Translations under genes and position numbers: made by a program
The notes under the pieces: generated by a model
Told to the model about the DNA's origin: nothing
The model's database searches: none
What the model saw: only the letters and a program-made list of their open reading frames with translations
DNA from: Symsagittifera roscoffensis
Lineage: Eukaryota > Xenacoelomorpha > Acoela > Convolutidae
Assembly: GCF_963678635.1 (NCBI RefSeq)
Contig: NC_087069.1
Span: forward strand, 54,542,928-54,606,927
Length of the DNA stretch: 64,000 bases
Direction: 5' to 3'
In this document: one piece after another, positions 11,476 to 21,132 of the stretch
Numbering within the stretch: the first letter of the stretch is position 1
Layout: each line of letters begins with the position of its first letter

Positions 11476-13821
11476 TCCTAGTTTCCTCAGTGGTAGTTGT
11501 CCTCGGCCATTCCGATTGAATTGCACTCGTTCCTAGTTTCCTCAGTGGTAGTTGTCCTCCGCCATTCCGATTGAATTGCACTCGTTCCTAGTTTCCTCAG
11601 TGGTAGTTGTCCTCGGCCATTCCGATTGAATTGCACTCGTTCCTAGTTTCCTCAGTGGTAGTTGTCCTCGGCCATTCCGATTGAATTGCACTCGTTCCTA
11701 GTTTCCTTAGTGGTAATTGTCCTCGGCCATTCCGATTGAATTGCACTCGTTCCTAGTTTCCTCAGTGGTAGTTGTCCTCGGCCATTCCGATTGAATTGCA
11801 CTCGTTCCTAGTTTCCTCAGTGGTAGTTGTCCTCGGCCATTCCGATTGAATTGCACTCGTTCCTAGTTTCCTCAGTGGTAGTTGTCCTCGGCCATTCCGA
11901 TTGAATTGCACTCGTTCCTAGCTTCCTCGTTGGTAGTTGTCCTCGGCCATTCCGATTGAATTGCACTCGTTCCTAGTTTCCTCATTGGTAGTTGTCCTCG
12001 GCCATTCCGATTGAATTGCACTCGTTCCTAGTTTCCTCAGTGGTAGTTGTCCTCGGCCATTCCGATTGAATTGCACTCGTTCCTAGTTTCCTCAGTGGTA
12101 GTTGTCCTCGGCCATTCCGATTGAATTGCACTCGTTCCTAGTTTCCTCAGTGGTAGTTGTCCTCGGCCATTCCGATTGAATTGCACTCGTTCCTAGTTTC
12201 CTCAGTGGTGGTTGTCCTCGGCCATTCCGATTAAATTGCACTCGTTCCTAGTTTCCTCAATGGTAGTTGTCCTCGGCCATTCCGATTGAATTGCACTCGT
12301 TCCTAGTTTCCTCAGTGGTAGTTGTCCTCGGCCATTCCGATTGAATTGCACTCGTTCCTAGTTTCCTCAGTGGTAGTTGTCCTCGGCCATTCCGATTGAA
12401 TTGCACTCGTTCCTAGTTTCCTCAGTGATAGTTGTCCTCGGCCATTCCGATTGAATTGCACTCGTTCCTAGTTTCCTCAGTGCTAGTTGTCCTCGGCCAT
12501 TCCGATTTATTTGCACTCGTTCCTAGTTTCCTCAGTGGTAGTTGTCCTCGGCCATTCCGATTGAATTGCACTCGTTCCTAGTTTCCTCAGTGGTAGTTGT
12601 CCTCGGCCATTCCGATTGAATTGCACTCGTTCCTAGTTTCCTCAGTCGTAGTTGTTCTCGGCCATTCTGATTGAATTGCACTCGTTCCTAGTTTCCTCAG
12701 TGGTAGTTGTCCTCGGCCATACCGATTGAATTGCACTCGTTCCTATTTTCCTCAGTGGTAGTTGTCCTCGGCCATTCCGATTGAATTGCACTCGTTCCTA
12801 GTTTCCTCAGTGGTAGTTGTCCTCGGCCATTCCGATTTAATTGCACTCGTTCCTAGTTTCCTCAGTGGTAGTTGTCCCCGGCCATTCCGATTGAATTGCA
12901 CTCGTTCCTAGTTTCCTCAGTGGTAGTTGTCCTCGGCCATTCCGATTGAATTGCACTCGATCCTAGTTTCCTCAGTGGTAGTTGTCCTCGGCCATTCCGA
13001 TTGAATTGCACTCGTTCCTAGTTTCCTCAGTGGTAGTTGTCCTCGACCATTCCGATTGAATTGCACTCGTTCCTAGTTTCCTCAGTGGTAGTTGTCCTCG
13101 TCCATTCCGATTGAATTGCACTCGTTCCTAGTTTCCTCAGTGGTAGTTGTCCTCGGCCATTGCGATTGAATTGCACTCGTTCCTAGTTTCCTCAGTGGTA
13201 GTTGTCCTCGGCCATTCCGATTGAATTGCACTCGTTCCTAGTTTCCTCAGTGGTAGTTGTCCTCGGCCATTCCGATTGAATTGCACTCGTTCCTAGTTTC
13301 CTCAGTGGTAGTTGTCCTCGGCCATTCCGATTGAATTGCACTCGTTCCTAGTTTCCTCAGTGTTAGTTGTCCTCGGCCATTCCGATTGAATTGCACTCGT
13401 TCCTAGTTTCCTCAGTGTTAGTTGTCCTCGGCCATTCCGATTGAATTGCACTCGTCCCTAGTTTCCTCAGTGGTAGTTGTCTTCGGCCATCGCGATTGAA
13501 TTGCACTCGTTCCTAGTTTCCTCAGTGGTAGTTGTCCACGGCCATTCCGATTGAATTGCACTCGTTCCTAGTTTCCTCAGTGGTAGTTGTCCTCGGCCAT
13601 TCCGATTGAATTGCACTCGTTCCTAGTTTCCTCAGTGGTAGTTGTCCTCGGCCATTCCGATTGAATTGCACTCGTTCCTAGTTTCCTCAGTGGTAGTTGT
13701 CCTCGACCATTCCGATTGAATTGCACTCGTTCCTAGTTTCCTCAGTGGTAGTTGTCCTCGGCCATTCCGATTGAATTGCACTCGTTCCTAGTTTCCTCAG
13801 TGGTAGTTGTCCTCGGCCATT

Positions 13822-15390
13822 GCGATTGAATTGCACTCGTTCCTAGTTTCCTCAGTGGTAGTTGTCCTTGGCCATTCCGATTGAATTGCACTCGTTCCTA
13901 GTTTCCTCAGTGGTAGTTGTCCTCGGCCATTCCGATTGAATTGCACTCGTTCCTAGTTTCCTCAGTGGTAGTTGTCCTCGGCCATTCCGATTGAATTGCA
14001 CTCGTTCCTTGTTTCCTCAGCGTTAGTTGTCCTCGGCCATTCCGATTGAATTGCACTCGTTCCTAGTTTCCTCAGTGGTAGTTGTCCTCGGCCATTCCGA
14101 TTGAATTGCACTCGTTCCTAGTTTCCTCAGTGTTAGTTGTCCTCGGCCATTCCGATTGAATTGCACTCGTTCCTAATTTCCTCAGTGGTAGTTGTCCTCG
14201 GCCATTCCGATTGAATTGCACTCGTTCCTAGTTTCCTCAGTGGTAGTTGTCCTCGGCCATTCCGATTGAATTGCACTCGTTACTAGTTTCCTCAGTGGTA
14301 GTTGTCCTCGGCCTTTCCGATTGCATTGCACTCGTTCCTAGTTTCCTCAGTGGTAGTTGTCCTCGGCCATTCCGATTGAATTGCACTCGTTCCTAGTTTC
14401 CTCAGTGGTAGTTGTCCTCGGCCATTCCGATTGAATTGCCCTCGTTCCTAGTTTCCTCAGTGGTAGTTGTCCTCGGCCATTCCGATTGAATTGCACTCGT
14501 TCCTAGTTTCATCAGTGGTAGTTGTCCTCGGCCATTCCGATTGAATTGCACTCGTTCCTAGTTTCCTCAGTGGTAGTTGTCCTCGGCCATTCCGATTGAA
14601 TTGCACTCGTTCCTAGTTTCCTCAGTGGTAGTTGTCCTCGGCCATTGCGATTGAATTGCACTCGTTCCTAGTTTCCTCAGTGGTAGTTGTCCTTGGCCAT
14701 TCCGATTGAATTGCACTCGTTCCTAGTTTCCTCAGTGGTAGTTGTCCTCGGCCATTCCGATTGAATTGCACTCGTTCCTAGTTTCCTCAGTGGTAGTTGT
14801 CCTCGGCCATTCCGATTGAATTGCACTCGTTCCTTGTTTCCTCAGCGTTAGTTGTCCTCGGCCATTCCGATTGAATTGCACTCGTTCCTAGTTTCCTCAG
14901 TGGTAGTTGTCCTCGGCCATTCCGATTGAATTGCACTCGTTCCTAGTTTCCTCAGTGTTAGTTGTCCTCGGCCATTCCGATTGAATTGCACTCGTTCCTA
15001 ATTTCCTCAGTGGTAGTTGTCCTCGGCCATTCCGATTGAATTGCACTCGTTCCTAGTTTCCTCAGTGGTAGTTGTCCTCGGCCATTCCGATTGAATTGCA
15101 CTCGTTACTAGTTTCCTCAGTGGTAGTTGTCCTCGGCCTTTCCGATTGCATTGCACTCGTTCCTAGTTTCCTCAGTGGTAGTTGTCCTCGGCCATTCCGA
15201 TTGAATTGCACTCGTTCCTAGTTTCCTCAGTGGTAGTTGTCCTCGGCCATTCCGATTGAATTGCCCTCGTTCCTAGTTTCCTCAGTGGTAGTTGTCCTCG
15301 GCCATTCCGATTGAATTGCACTCGTTCCTAGTTTCATCAGTGGTAGTTGTCCTCGGCCATTCCGATTGAATTGCACTCGTTCCTAGTTTA
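13822..15390. repeat. 15-unit (825-bp) higher-order duplication in the satellite
   Basis: Rare variants recur at an 825-bp distance: cattgcgatt (13822 and 14647), ctcgttactag (14282 and 15107), cctttccgattgcattg, ttgccctcg and tttcatcag likewise. The first block spans about 13822-14646 and the second about 14647-15390. An overlapping 660-bp (12-unit) spacing links cctcgaccatt at 13046 and 13706 and cattgcgatt at 13162 and 13822. Confidence 0.85.
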
Positions 15391-16779
15391 CTCAGTGGTA
15401 GTTGTCCTCGGCCATTCTGATTGAATTGCACTCGTTCCTAGTTTCCTCAGTGGTAGTTGTCCTCGGCCATGCCGATTGAATTGCACTCGTTCCTAGTTTC
15501 CTCAGTGGTAGTTGTCCTCGGCCATCCGATTGAAGTGCACTCGTTCCTAGTTTCCTCAGTGGTAGTTGTCCTCGGCCATTCCGATTGACTTGCACTCGTT
15601 CCTAGTTTCCTCAGTGGTAGTTGTCCTCGGCCATTCCGATTGAATTGCACTCGTTCCTAGTTTCCTCAGTGGTATTTGTACTCGGCCATTCCGATTGAAT
15701 TGCACTCGTTCCTAGTTTCCTCAGTGGTAGTTGTCCTCGGCCATTCCGATTGAATTGTACTCGTTCCTAGTTTCCTCAGTGGTAGTTGTCCTCGGCCATT
15801 CCGATTGAATTGCACTCGTTCCTAGTTTCCTCAGTGGTAGTTGTCCTCGGCCATTCCGATTGAAGTGCACTCGTTCCTAGTTTCCTTAGTGGTAGTTGTC
15901 CTCGGCCATTCCGATTGAATTGCACTCGTTCCTAGTTTCCTCAGTGGTAGTTGTCCTCGGCCATTCCGATTGAATTGCACTCGTTCCTAGTTTCCTCAGT
16001 GGTAGTTGTCCTCGGCCATTCCGATTGAATTGCACTCGTTCCTAGTTTCCTCAGTGGTAGTTGTCCTCGGCCATTCCGATTGAATTGCACTCGTTCCTAG
16101 TTTCCTCAGTGGTAGTTGTCCTCGGCCAATCCGATTGAATTGCACTCGTTCCTAGTTTCCTCAGTGGTAGTTGTCCTCGGCCATTCCGATTGAATTGCAC
16201 TCGTTCCTAGTTTCCTCAGTGGTAGTTGTCCTCGGCCATTCCGATTGAATTGCACTCTTTCCTAGTTTCCTCAGTGGTAGTTGTCCTCGGCCATTCCGAT
16301 TGAATTGCCCTCGTTCCTAGTTTCCTCAGTGGTAGTTGTCCTCGGCCATTCCGATTGAATTGCACTCGTTCCTAGTTTCCTCAGTGGTAGTTGTCCTCGG
16401 CCATTCCGATTGAATTTCACTCGTTCCTAGTTTCCTCAGTAATAGTTGTCCTCGGCCATTCCGATTGAAGTGCACTCCTTCCTAGTTTCCTCAGTGGTAG
16501 TTGTCCTCGGCCATTCCGATTGAATTGCACTCGTTCCTAGTTTCCTCAGTGGTAGTTGTCCTCGGCCATTCCGATTGAATTGCACTCGTTCCTAGTTTCC
16601 TCAGTGGTAGTTGTCCTCGGCCATTTCGATTGAATTGCACTCGTTCCTAGTTTCCTCAGTGGTAGTTGTCCTCGGCCATTCCGATTGAATTGCACTCGTT
16701 CCTAGTTTCCTCAGTGGTAGTTGTTCTCGGCCATTCCGATTGAATTGCACTCGTTCCTAGTTTCCTCAGTGGTAGTTGA

Positions 16780-16786
16780 CCTCGGC
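16780..16786. repeat. Target-site duplication, left copy
   Basis: The satellite reads cctcggc here and stops being satellite at 16787. The same seven bases resume the satellite at 21133-21139. This fits a target duplication made when the non-LTR element inserted. Confidence 0.75.
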
Positions 16787-16797
16787 TTCTTCTTCTT
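16787..16797 (-). repeat. GAA-type 3' tail of the non-LTR element
   Basis: On the minus strand the TAG stop of ORF2 at 16798-16800 is followed at once by aagaagaagaa and then the satellite. Short microsatellite tails mark the 3' end of several LINE clades that prime on simple repeats. Confidence 0.7.
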
Positions 16798-17296
16798 CTA
16801 GGCGTTCGGCTCGTTCGAGCCATGCCCTCTCCCCCTGCATCTGTCTGTGTGTTTGGCCATGTTTGTCGCCGACAGTGTCCTGTTGCATTTGCTACATTCC
16901 TTCTTCTTTGCTATGTATTTTCTGGGTTTTTCAGCTTCTTGAGGGTTACAGACTTTGACATGATTTTTGTATGGACCTTCTGTCTTCCATGTTTTCTGGC
17001 AACGACTGCACGTGAAAGAGTGCGAGGCTTCGGTGTGCATTCTCTTTATGTGAATCTTTAATCCCCCTACCGATTTGCAAACCTTTTCACATATGTCACA
17101 CTGTAAGTTCGTCGGGGGGAGATCGAAATTCCTCTTCTCTAACTTTTCTTCCCCATCATGGCGATTCCCTTGTTGGTACTCCCATTTCTCCAAGTGGTCC
17201 ATGCGTATCTTGATTCTTCTTTTCCATTCTTTTCGGTCTAAGGCAAATTTAGGTGCTTCGGTCCAGTTGATTCCGGCCTCCTTGAGCAACTTCCTC
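16798..17296 (-). pseudogene. ORF2 C-terminal zinc-finger region of the non-LTR element
   Basis: This is the last part of ORF2, in the same frame as the RT but separated from it by in-frame stops at 17297-17299 (TAG) and 17425-17427 (TAA). It shows one classical C2H2 finger (C-x2-C-x12-H-x4-H, starting CDICEKVCKS) and two C2HC variants (CSRCQKTW..H..C and CSKCNRTL..H..C). A basic, tryptophan-containing stretch (FALDRKEWKRRIKIRMDH) precedes them. In related elements C-terminal fingers bind nucleic acid and are thought to help target or template recognition; that role is inferred here. There is no ATG in this piece, so it would be made only as part of ORF2. Confidence 0.85.
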
Positions 17297-17424
17297 TAGT
17301 AGAAAATGGTTTTCTGTTTGTAACCTGGTCGCTTCTGGATTTCCTCGAGGCTGCCCAGCCACCCTAACACCGCCATTTTAACCGTCCTTGCGTTGCTCAT
17401 TCTTAATATGTGGCCTATCCGCTC

Positions 17425-19158
17425 TTATGTACGTTTCTCGATCTTCCATCTCAATGATCTTATGTCGTACATGTTCCGGATGTCCTGCATATTAACCCCC
17501 TCATAATGCATTTGTTTCAGCGGTGGACCCTTTTTATTACTCCAGAGATATCTATACCTTTTATCTGTCCACGACTGAATATTATTGATCTCTTGGTTAT
17601 ACCACGGCCGAGTAGCGCAATCGAATAGGAGCCCACTTTCGACAAATGCTTGCACCACTTGTGCTTGTTTCTTTCTGGGAAGTTTACTTTTCAGAAGTTG
17701 CGAGCGGCATTTTGCCCATAGGTATCCAGCTCGCTTTTTTCTATTCATTAGGTCTTTTTTTGGACCTAGCCAACAACCCAACATGCGTATTTCTTCTGCT
17801 TCTTCTGATCCAAATAAAGCCTTTTCTTCTTTGTCTGTGTTGTTCTTTTCCTCAAATTTCTCCATGACTTCTTTGATAATGTTAACGCCCTCTTCCAGCT
17901 CTCTTTGCTCGCCGATGATAGTGGTTTCATCTGCGAACAAGGATATGGTTATGTTAACAGTTTGAGTCTCGCTGTTTGACTTTTCGATCTTGTTTTTATC
18001 CGGTATATTGCTGCCTGGTATCCATCGCCATTTTATGCCCGTCTGTCCATGTTTCGCGTCTGATATCTTTTTCCGTTCATTCTCCGCTATGCGCATTACC
18101 ACTTGGTGATAGATATTGAATAGACATGGCGATGTCGAGCAACCCTCACTGAAACCCCGTTCTGGGATCCATTCCTCGCTATCTCCTTCCTTCCCTTTCA
18201 CTTGGTAACTGGTTGCCTCGTGTAAATCTGCTAGGGATTCTAGGAAGGGTCCTTTCATCCCGTAGTTTCCCAGGATTTCCCAAAGAGCTGGTTTGTTCAC
18301 TCTGGGATACGCTTTACGTAGGTCCAAAAGCCTTGCTTCGGGGTCAGTATGTTCAATTTGAGGCAGGTTCCAGATTGCTCGCCTCTTCTTTAGATCGTCT
18401 GCGTCTTCTGTTATTCTGACCAGGATTTGTGTTGCATCCGCAGTCGACCTTCCGGTCCTGAAGCCGCTTTGATTGTCATCTAGAAGATTTAGGCGTTCTG
18501 TCCACTTTCTTAGTCTTTTGGACAGAATTCTTGCTAGGATCCTGCTGCCCATGGCCAATAGGCAGACTCCTCTATAGTTGTTTACATCATTTTTTCCGCC
18601 CTTCTTATGTAGGGGTACTATTTGTCCGTTCTTTAGGATTTCGTCCCATGTCGGGGCGCGGAATAAGAACATCTTTTTAACCATGGCCACTATTGCTGAT
18701 TTAACATGTGGGCTGGCCAATTTGATGTACTTTATGCGGACCTTGTCTTTTCCGGGCGCGGACTCCCTTATTTCACTGATGCAGTCCTGTATTTCTTTAT
18801 CCGATGGGGTCTCATTTAGCAGGTTATTTTCTTCGATATACTTCTTTTCCGCTCTGTGATCCCCCATACGTGCAACAGTATTCATTAGAAGCTGAGGGCT
18901 GATTTCATATCGGTTTTTCGATACTCGTTCGAAGTGGGCTTTGAATTCATCAGTTGTGAGTGTTGTGCCAGTATCCGGTTTCCTATCTCTGCCGCCTAAT
19001 TGGCGTAGTGTTCGGTACATGGTGCCCATATCTCTTTTGATGTTGGCCTGTTGGCATTTGTCTAGGATTTTATCCCACCATTCACGTTCTAATTCCTTCA
19101 GCTTCCCCTTCATTTTAGCCCTTGCTTTCCTAAGGTTGTCCCTATTACGCAGTATAAC
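17425..19158 (-). pseudogene. ORF2 reverse transcriptase region of the non-LTR element
   Basis: Residue numbers count from the ATG at 19113. Conserved RT blocks are in order: GKDKVRIKYI (121), NNYRGVCLLAMGSRILARIL (178), NQSGFRTGRSTADA (214), domain A LDLRKAYPRV with catalytic Asp264, domain B near residues 319-340 (FSEGCSTSPCLFN), and domain C FADE at 393-396 (17926-17937). Domain C normally ends in two aspartates, so the second catalytic Asp is replaced by Glu. The frame is the same as that of the endonuclease part and is split from it by one TAA at 19159-19161. RT copies the element RNA at the nicked target. This copy is very likely inactive. Confidence 0.93.
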
Positions 19159-20286
19159 TTAAAGTGGACGGTCCTGCTCTAAGGATTCGTTTCTATCCCT
19201 CACGGCCGAAGCTATGGAATTATGGAGCTGTGACAGCTCATCTTCGTGGCCGATCGTCCACGGATTCGCTATCTGCCTGGTTCTCTTTCCACATAACTTT
19301 AATGCAGCTTGCGCTAGCGCTGTCGCTATTTCGCTCCATGAGCTATCCTCGTCCACCTCCTTTGTCTCGGTCTCCTTTTGGAATTTTAGAGCTGTCTGCT
19401 CAGTACTCAATTTCTCCCAGTTTGTTGCTGGTTTCCGTGCTACTCTTGTTGGTCTGGACCTCTTTGGGATTTTTAGGTGGAGGGATACCGGCTTGTGGTC
19501 CGATAGCGTTAGCTCCTCGGTAATTTGTATCCTTTTTGCATGCCTGTGCCTTTCTCCTCGCCTCATTATACATCCGTCCAGCTCATACCATCTGCGGTGG
19601 CTGTGGTTAAACCAAGTTCCCCTTTTCCTAAGGTTAGAGAAAAAGTTTATCCATTGGAGATCGTGCGCTACACACCAATCGAGGAGGTCTCCTCCTGCTT
19701 CGGTTGTTGGCGTGGTTAGACCATACCTTCCATTTGTTTCACAGGCTCTCTCCCTTCCAATGTGAGCATTATGGTCCCCTCCAATTATTAATACCTTGGT
19801 CTTGGGGGTTCGGGCTACTTCATTTTCTAGGCAGTGTCTATATTCTTCTATTCCTTCGACCCCGTTACTCCAAAGTGGTTGGTAAACTGATATAATTTTC
19901 ATACCATGTACCTCTATGGCGGTAGTGCGCTCCGAGAAACTTTTCTTTTGGCCTTCGCTGATCCAGAACTTGAGGGCCTCGCCACTGAGAACTATACCGC
20001 TACGTTGGGAGTGTATAACAACTGTTTGTTCACTAGCTTCACCTATCCATATCACTCCTTTCGATTTTGATCGAAGCTCTGATATTAGGATTATTTCCCA
20101 TCTTTTGCCTTGTGCATACGTAATTACTCTCTTCAGTCGGTTTCTGTTTCTTTCGTGGACTGATAACCCTTGTAGGTTCCATGCTGTTACCGTAATACTC
20201 GGCTGTCCCTCGGGGGGAGTGGGTAATCTTCTTTGTCTTCTCTTCTGTCTGCGAGCTTCCCGGTGTTCTTCAGTGGGGCGTCTCAT
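19159..20286 (-). pseudogene. ORF2 apurinic-type (APE) endonuclease region of the non-LTR element
   Basis: 375 residues from a true ATG at 20286. APE/exonuclease III motifs are in order: Asn37 in TAWNLQGLS, Glu70 in ILISELRS, Asp171-x-Asn173 in GGDHNAHIG, a TW..H block near 224, and SDH at 262-264. All catalytic positions look intact. The enzyme would nick target DNA to prime reverse transcription. A single TAA ends it early; after that stop the same frame continues 16 codons to the next ATG and the RT region, so a nonsense mutation is the simplest explanation. An in-frame TAA lies ten codons before the ATG, which supports this start. Confidence 0.93.
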
Positions 20287-20450
20287 TTTTCCTCTCCTTG
20301 TTTTCTCCCCTTTTTACGAGTCTTTTTGCCGCAGAAGATGTTGCGCGGTGTTTTCGCAACTGTCTATGCCCCTGGTTTCTTCTTCTTCAGGCTCCTGTCC
20401 GGGATGGAGGCAGGGACTCTTCGGTTCCTCTCTTTGCGGGAGCTCGTTTG

Positions 20451-21131
20451 TCAGTGTTGGGCCCTGCGCGGGGTTGTCGCAGGTATTTGTTCCCCTCGGT
20501 TCACCCTCTGCTGACTCCTGGTCGAGGTGGGGCCAGGGAGCTTGATCCCTTGGTTCCCTTGTGTCTGTTCCGTTTGCTTCCTTTGGCTCCTGCGCGGGGT
20601 TTTCGCAGGGTTTTTCTCCCCTCGTTTCAACCTCGGGAACTCCCTGTCAGGGTTCGACAGAGCGGAACTGCATTTGGTGCACTCAAATGCATATCGGTTG
20701 GCTTTAGCTAGCAGTTGGATCTCTTGCCGGGATAGACCGCTACATCCTTGGTGTATCCATTGTTCGCACCATGTGCATTTCACGCTGTTGCTTGTTACTT
20801 TCTTCCTGCATTCTCCGCACAGCGTGGGTCCCGGATTCTTCTCAACGTCTCCGGCCCTCGTTATTAGCTGACCCAGATGGGCTAGTCCCGAGTCAGCGAC
20901 AAAAAACCCGACACATTCGAATCTGGGGGAGGTTCTGGCCACAATGTTGTTGTAAGAGGTGCTCTGACTGGCTGGGTCTTCGCCACTCTGTCGGTATTCC
21001 GGGGGGTTTTGGGTCCTCGCCGTTCCCGGTTTGTTCCCTTCCGTTCCGAAAACCCTGTGTGTTCTTTGCCGCACAGATAACTCGTGCGTTTCCCGCTTGT
21101 CCCGCTCGGAGGGCACACACGCACAAGCTTG
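20451..21131 (-). CDS. ORF1 of the non-LTR element: 2A motif plus PHD-like finger
   Basis: Open frame with no ATG upstream of the motif; positions count from a GTG at 21116. Residues 89-97 read GDVEKNPGP (20826-20852), a full match to the 2A signature D-x-E-x-N-P-G-P, preceded by LGQLITRA. Directly after it is a C4HC3 pattern: CGEC, CTWC, HQGC, CTKC (about 100-140), as in PHD fingers. The tail is basic and shows degenerate repeats around NPAKTPRRSQR and IPATTPRRAQH. In other animal LINEs such N-terminal 2A sequences cause ribosome skipping and can act in protein sorting; that would release a ~96-residue leader here. The frame ends 165 bp before the ORF2 ATG. 5' truncation is likely. Confidence 0.85.
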   Translation of the reverse strand, partial: QACACVPSERDKRETHELSVRQRTHRVFGTEGNKPGTARTQNPPEYRQSGEDPASQSTSYNNIVARTSPRFECVGFFVADSGLAHLGQLITRAGDVEKNPGPTLCGECRKKVTSNSVKCTWCEQWIHQGCSGLSRQEIQLLAKANRYAFECTKCSSALSNPDREFPRLKRGEKNPAKTPRRSQRKQTEQTQGNQGIKLPGPTSTRSQQRVNRGEQIPATTPRRAQH

Positions 21132-21132
21132 G

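Larger units (their letters stand above)
10735..16786. repeat. 55-bp satellite array, left arm
   Basis: About 110 head-to-tail units of 55 bp (ggccattccgattgaattgc at the start, cagtggtagttgtcctc at the end). Most units are identical or differ by one or two bases; one unit near 15520 has lost a base. Because 55 is not a multiple of three, the array cycles through frames and gives stops every three units, so the short open frames in it are not genes. It was one ~9.0-kb array with 21133-24106 before the retrotransposon landed. Confidence 0.97.
16787..21132 (-). mobile_element. Non-LTR retrotransposon (APE-type LINE with 2A/PHD ORF1) inserted in the satellite
   Basis: This 4,346-bp insertion interrupts the satellite. 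On the minus strand the order is ORF1 (2A motif, PHD-like finger), ORF2 (APE endonuclease, RT, zinc fingers), then an aagaagaagaa tail right after the ORF2 stop, leaving essentially no 3' UTR. No ATG opens ORF1 before the 2A, so the 5' end is probably truncated. Base composition is clearly more GC-rich than the flanks, outside the satellite. ORF2 has in-frame stops and the RT box is altered, so the copy is defective. The RT resembles CR1/RTE-like lineages, but the clade cannot be fixed by eye. Confidence 0.93.

Noticed and set aside
15392-15650. Open frames in the satellite (FNRNGRGQLPLRKLGTSA-like peptides)
   Set aside because: The 55-bp period cycles through all three frames and yields stops every three units; these are artefacts of repetition.
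19916-20711. Long plus-strand frames opposite the LINE ORFs
   Set aside because: They are antisense shadows of the endonuclease and ORF1, which carry the recognisable motifs.
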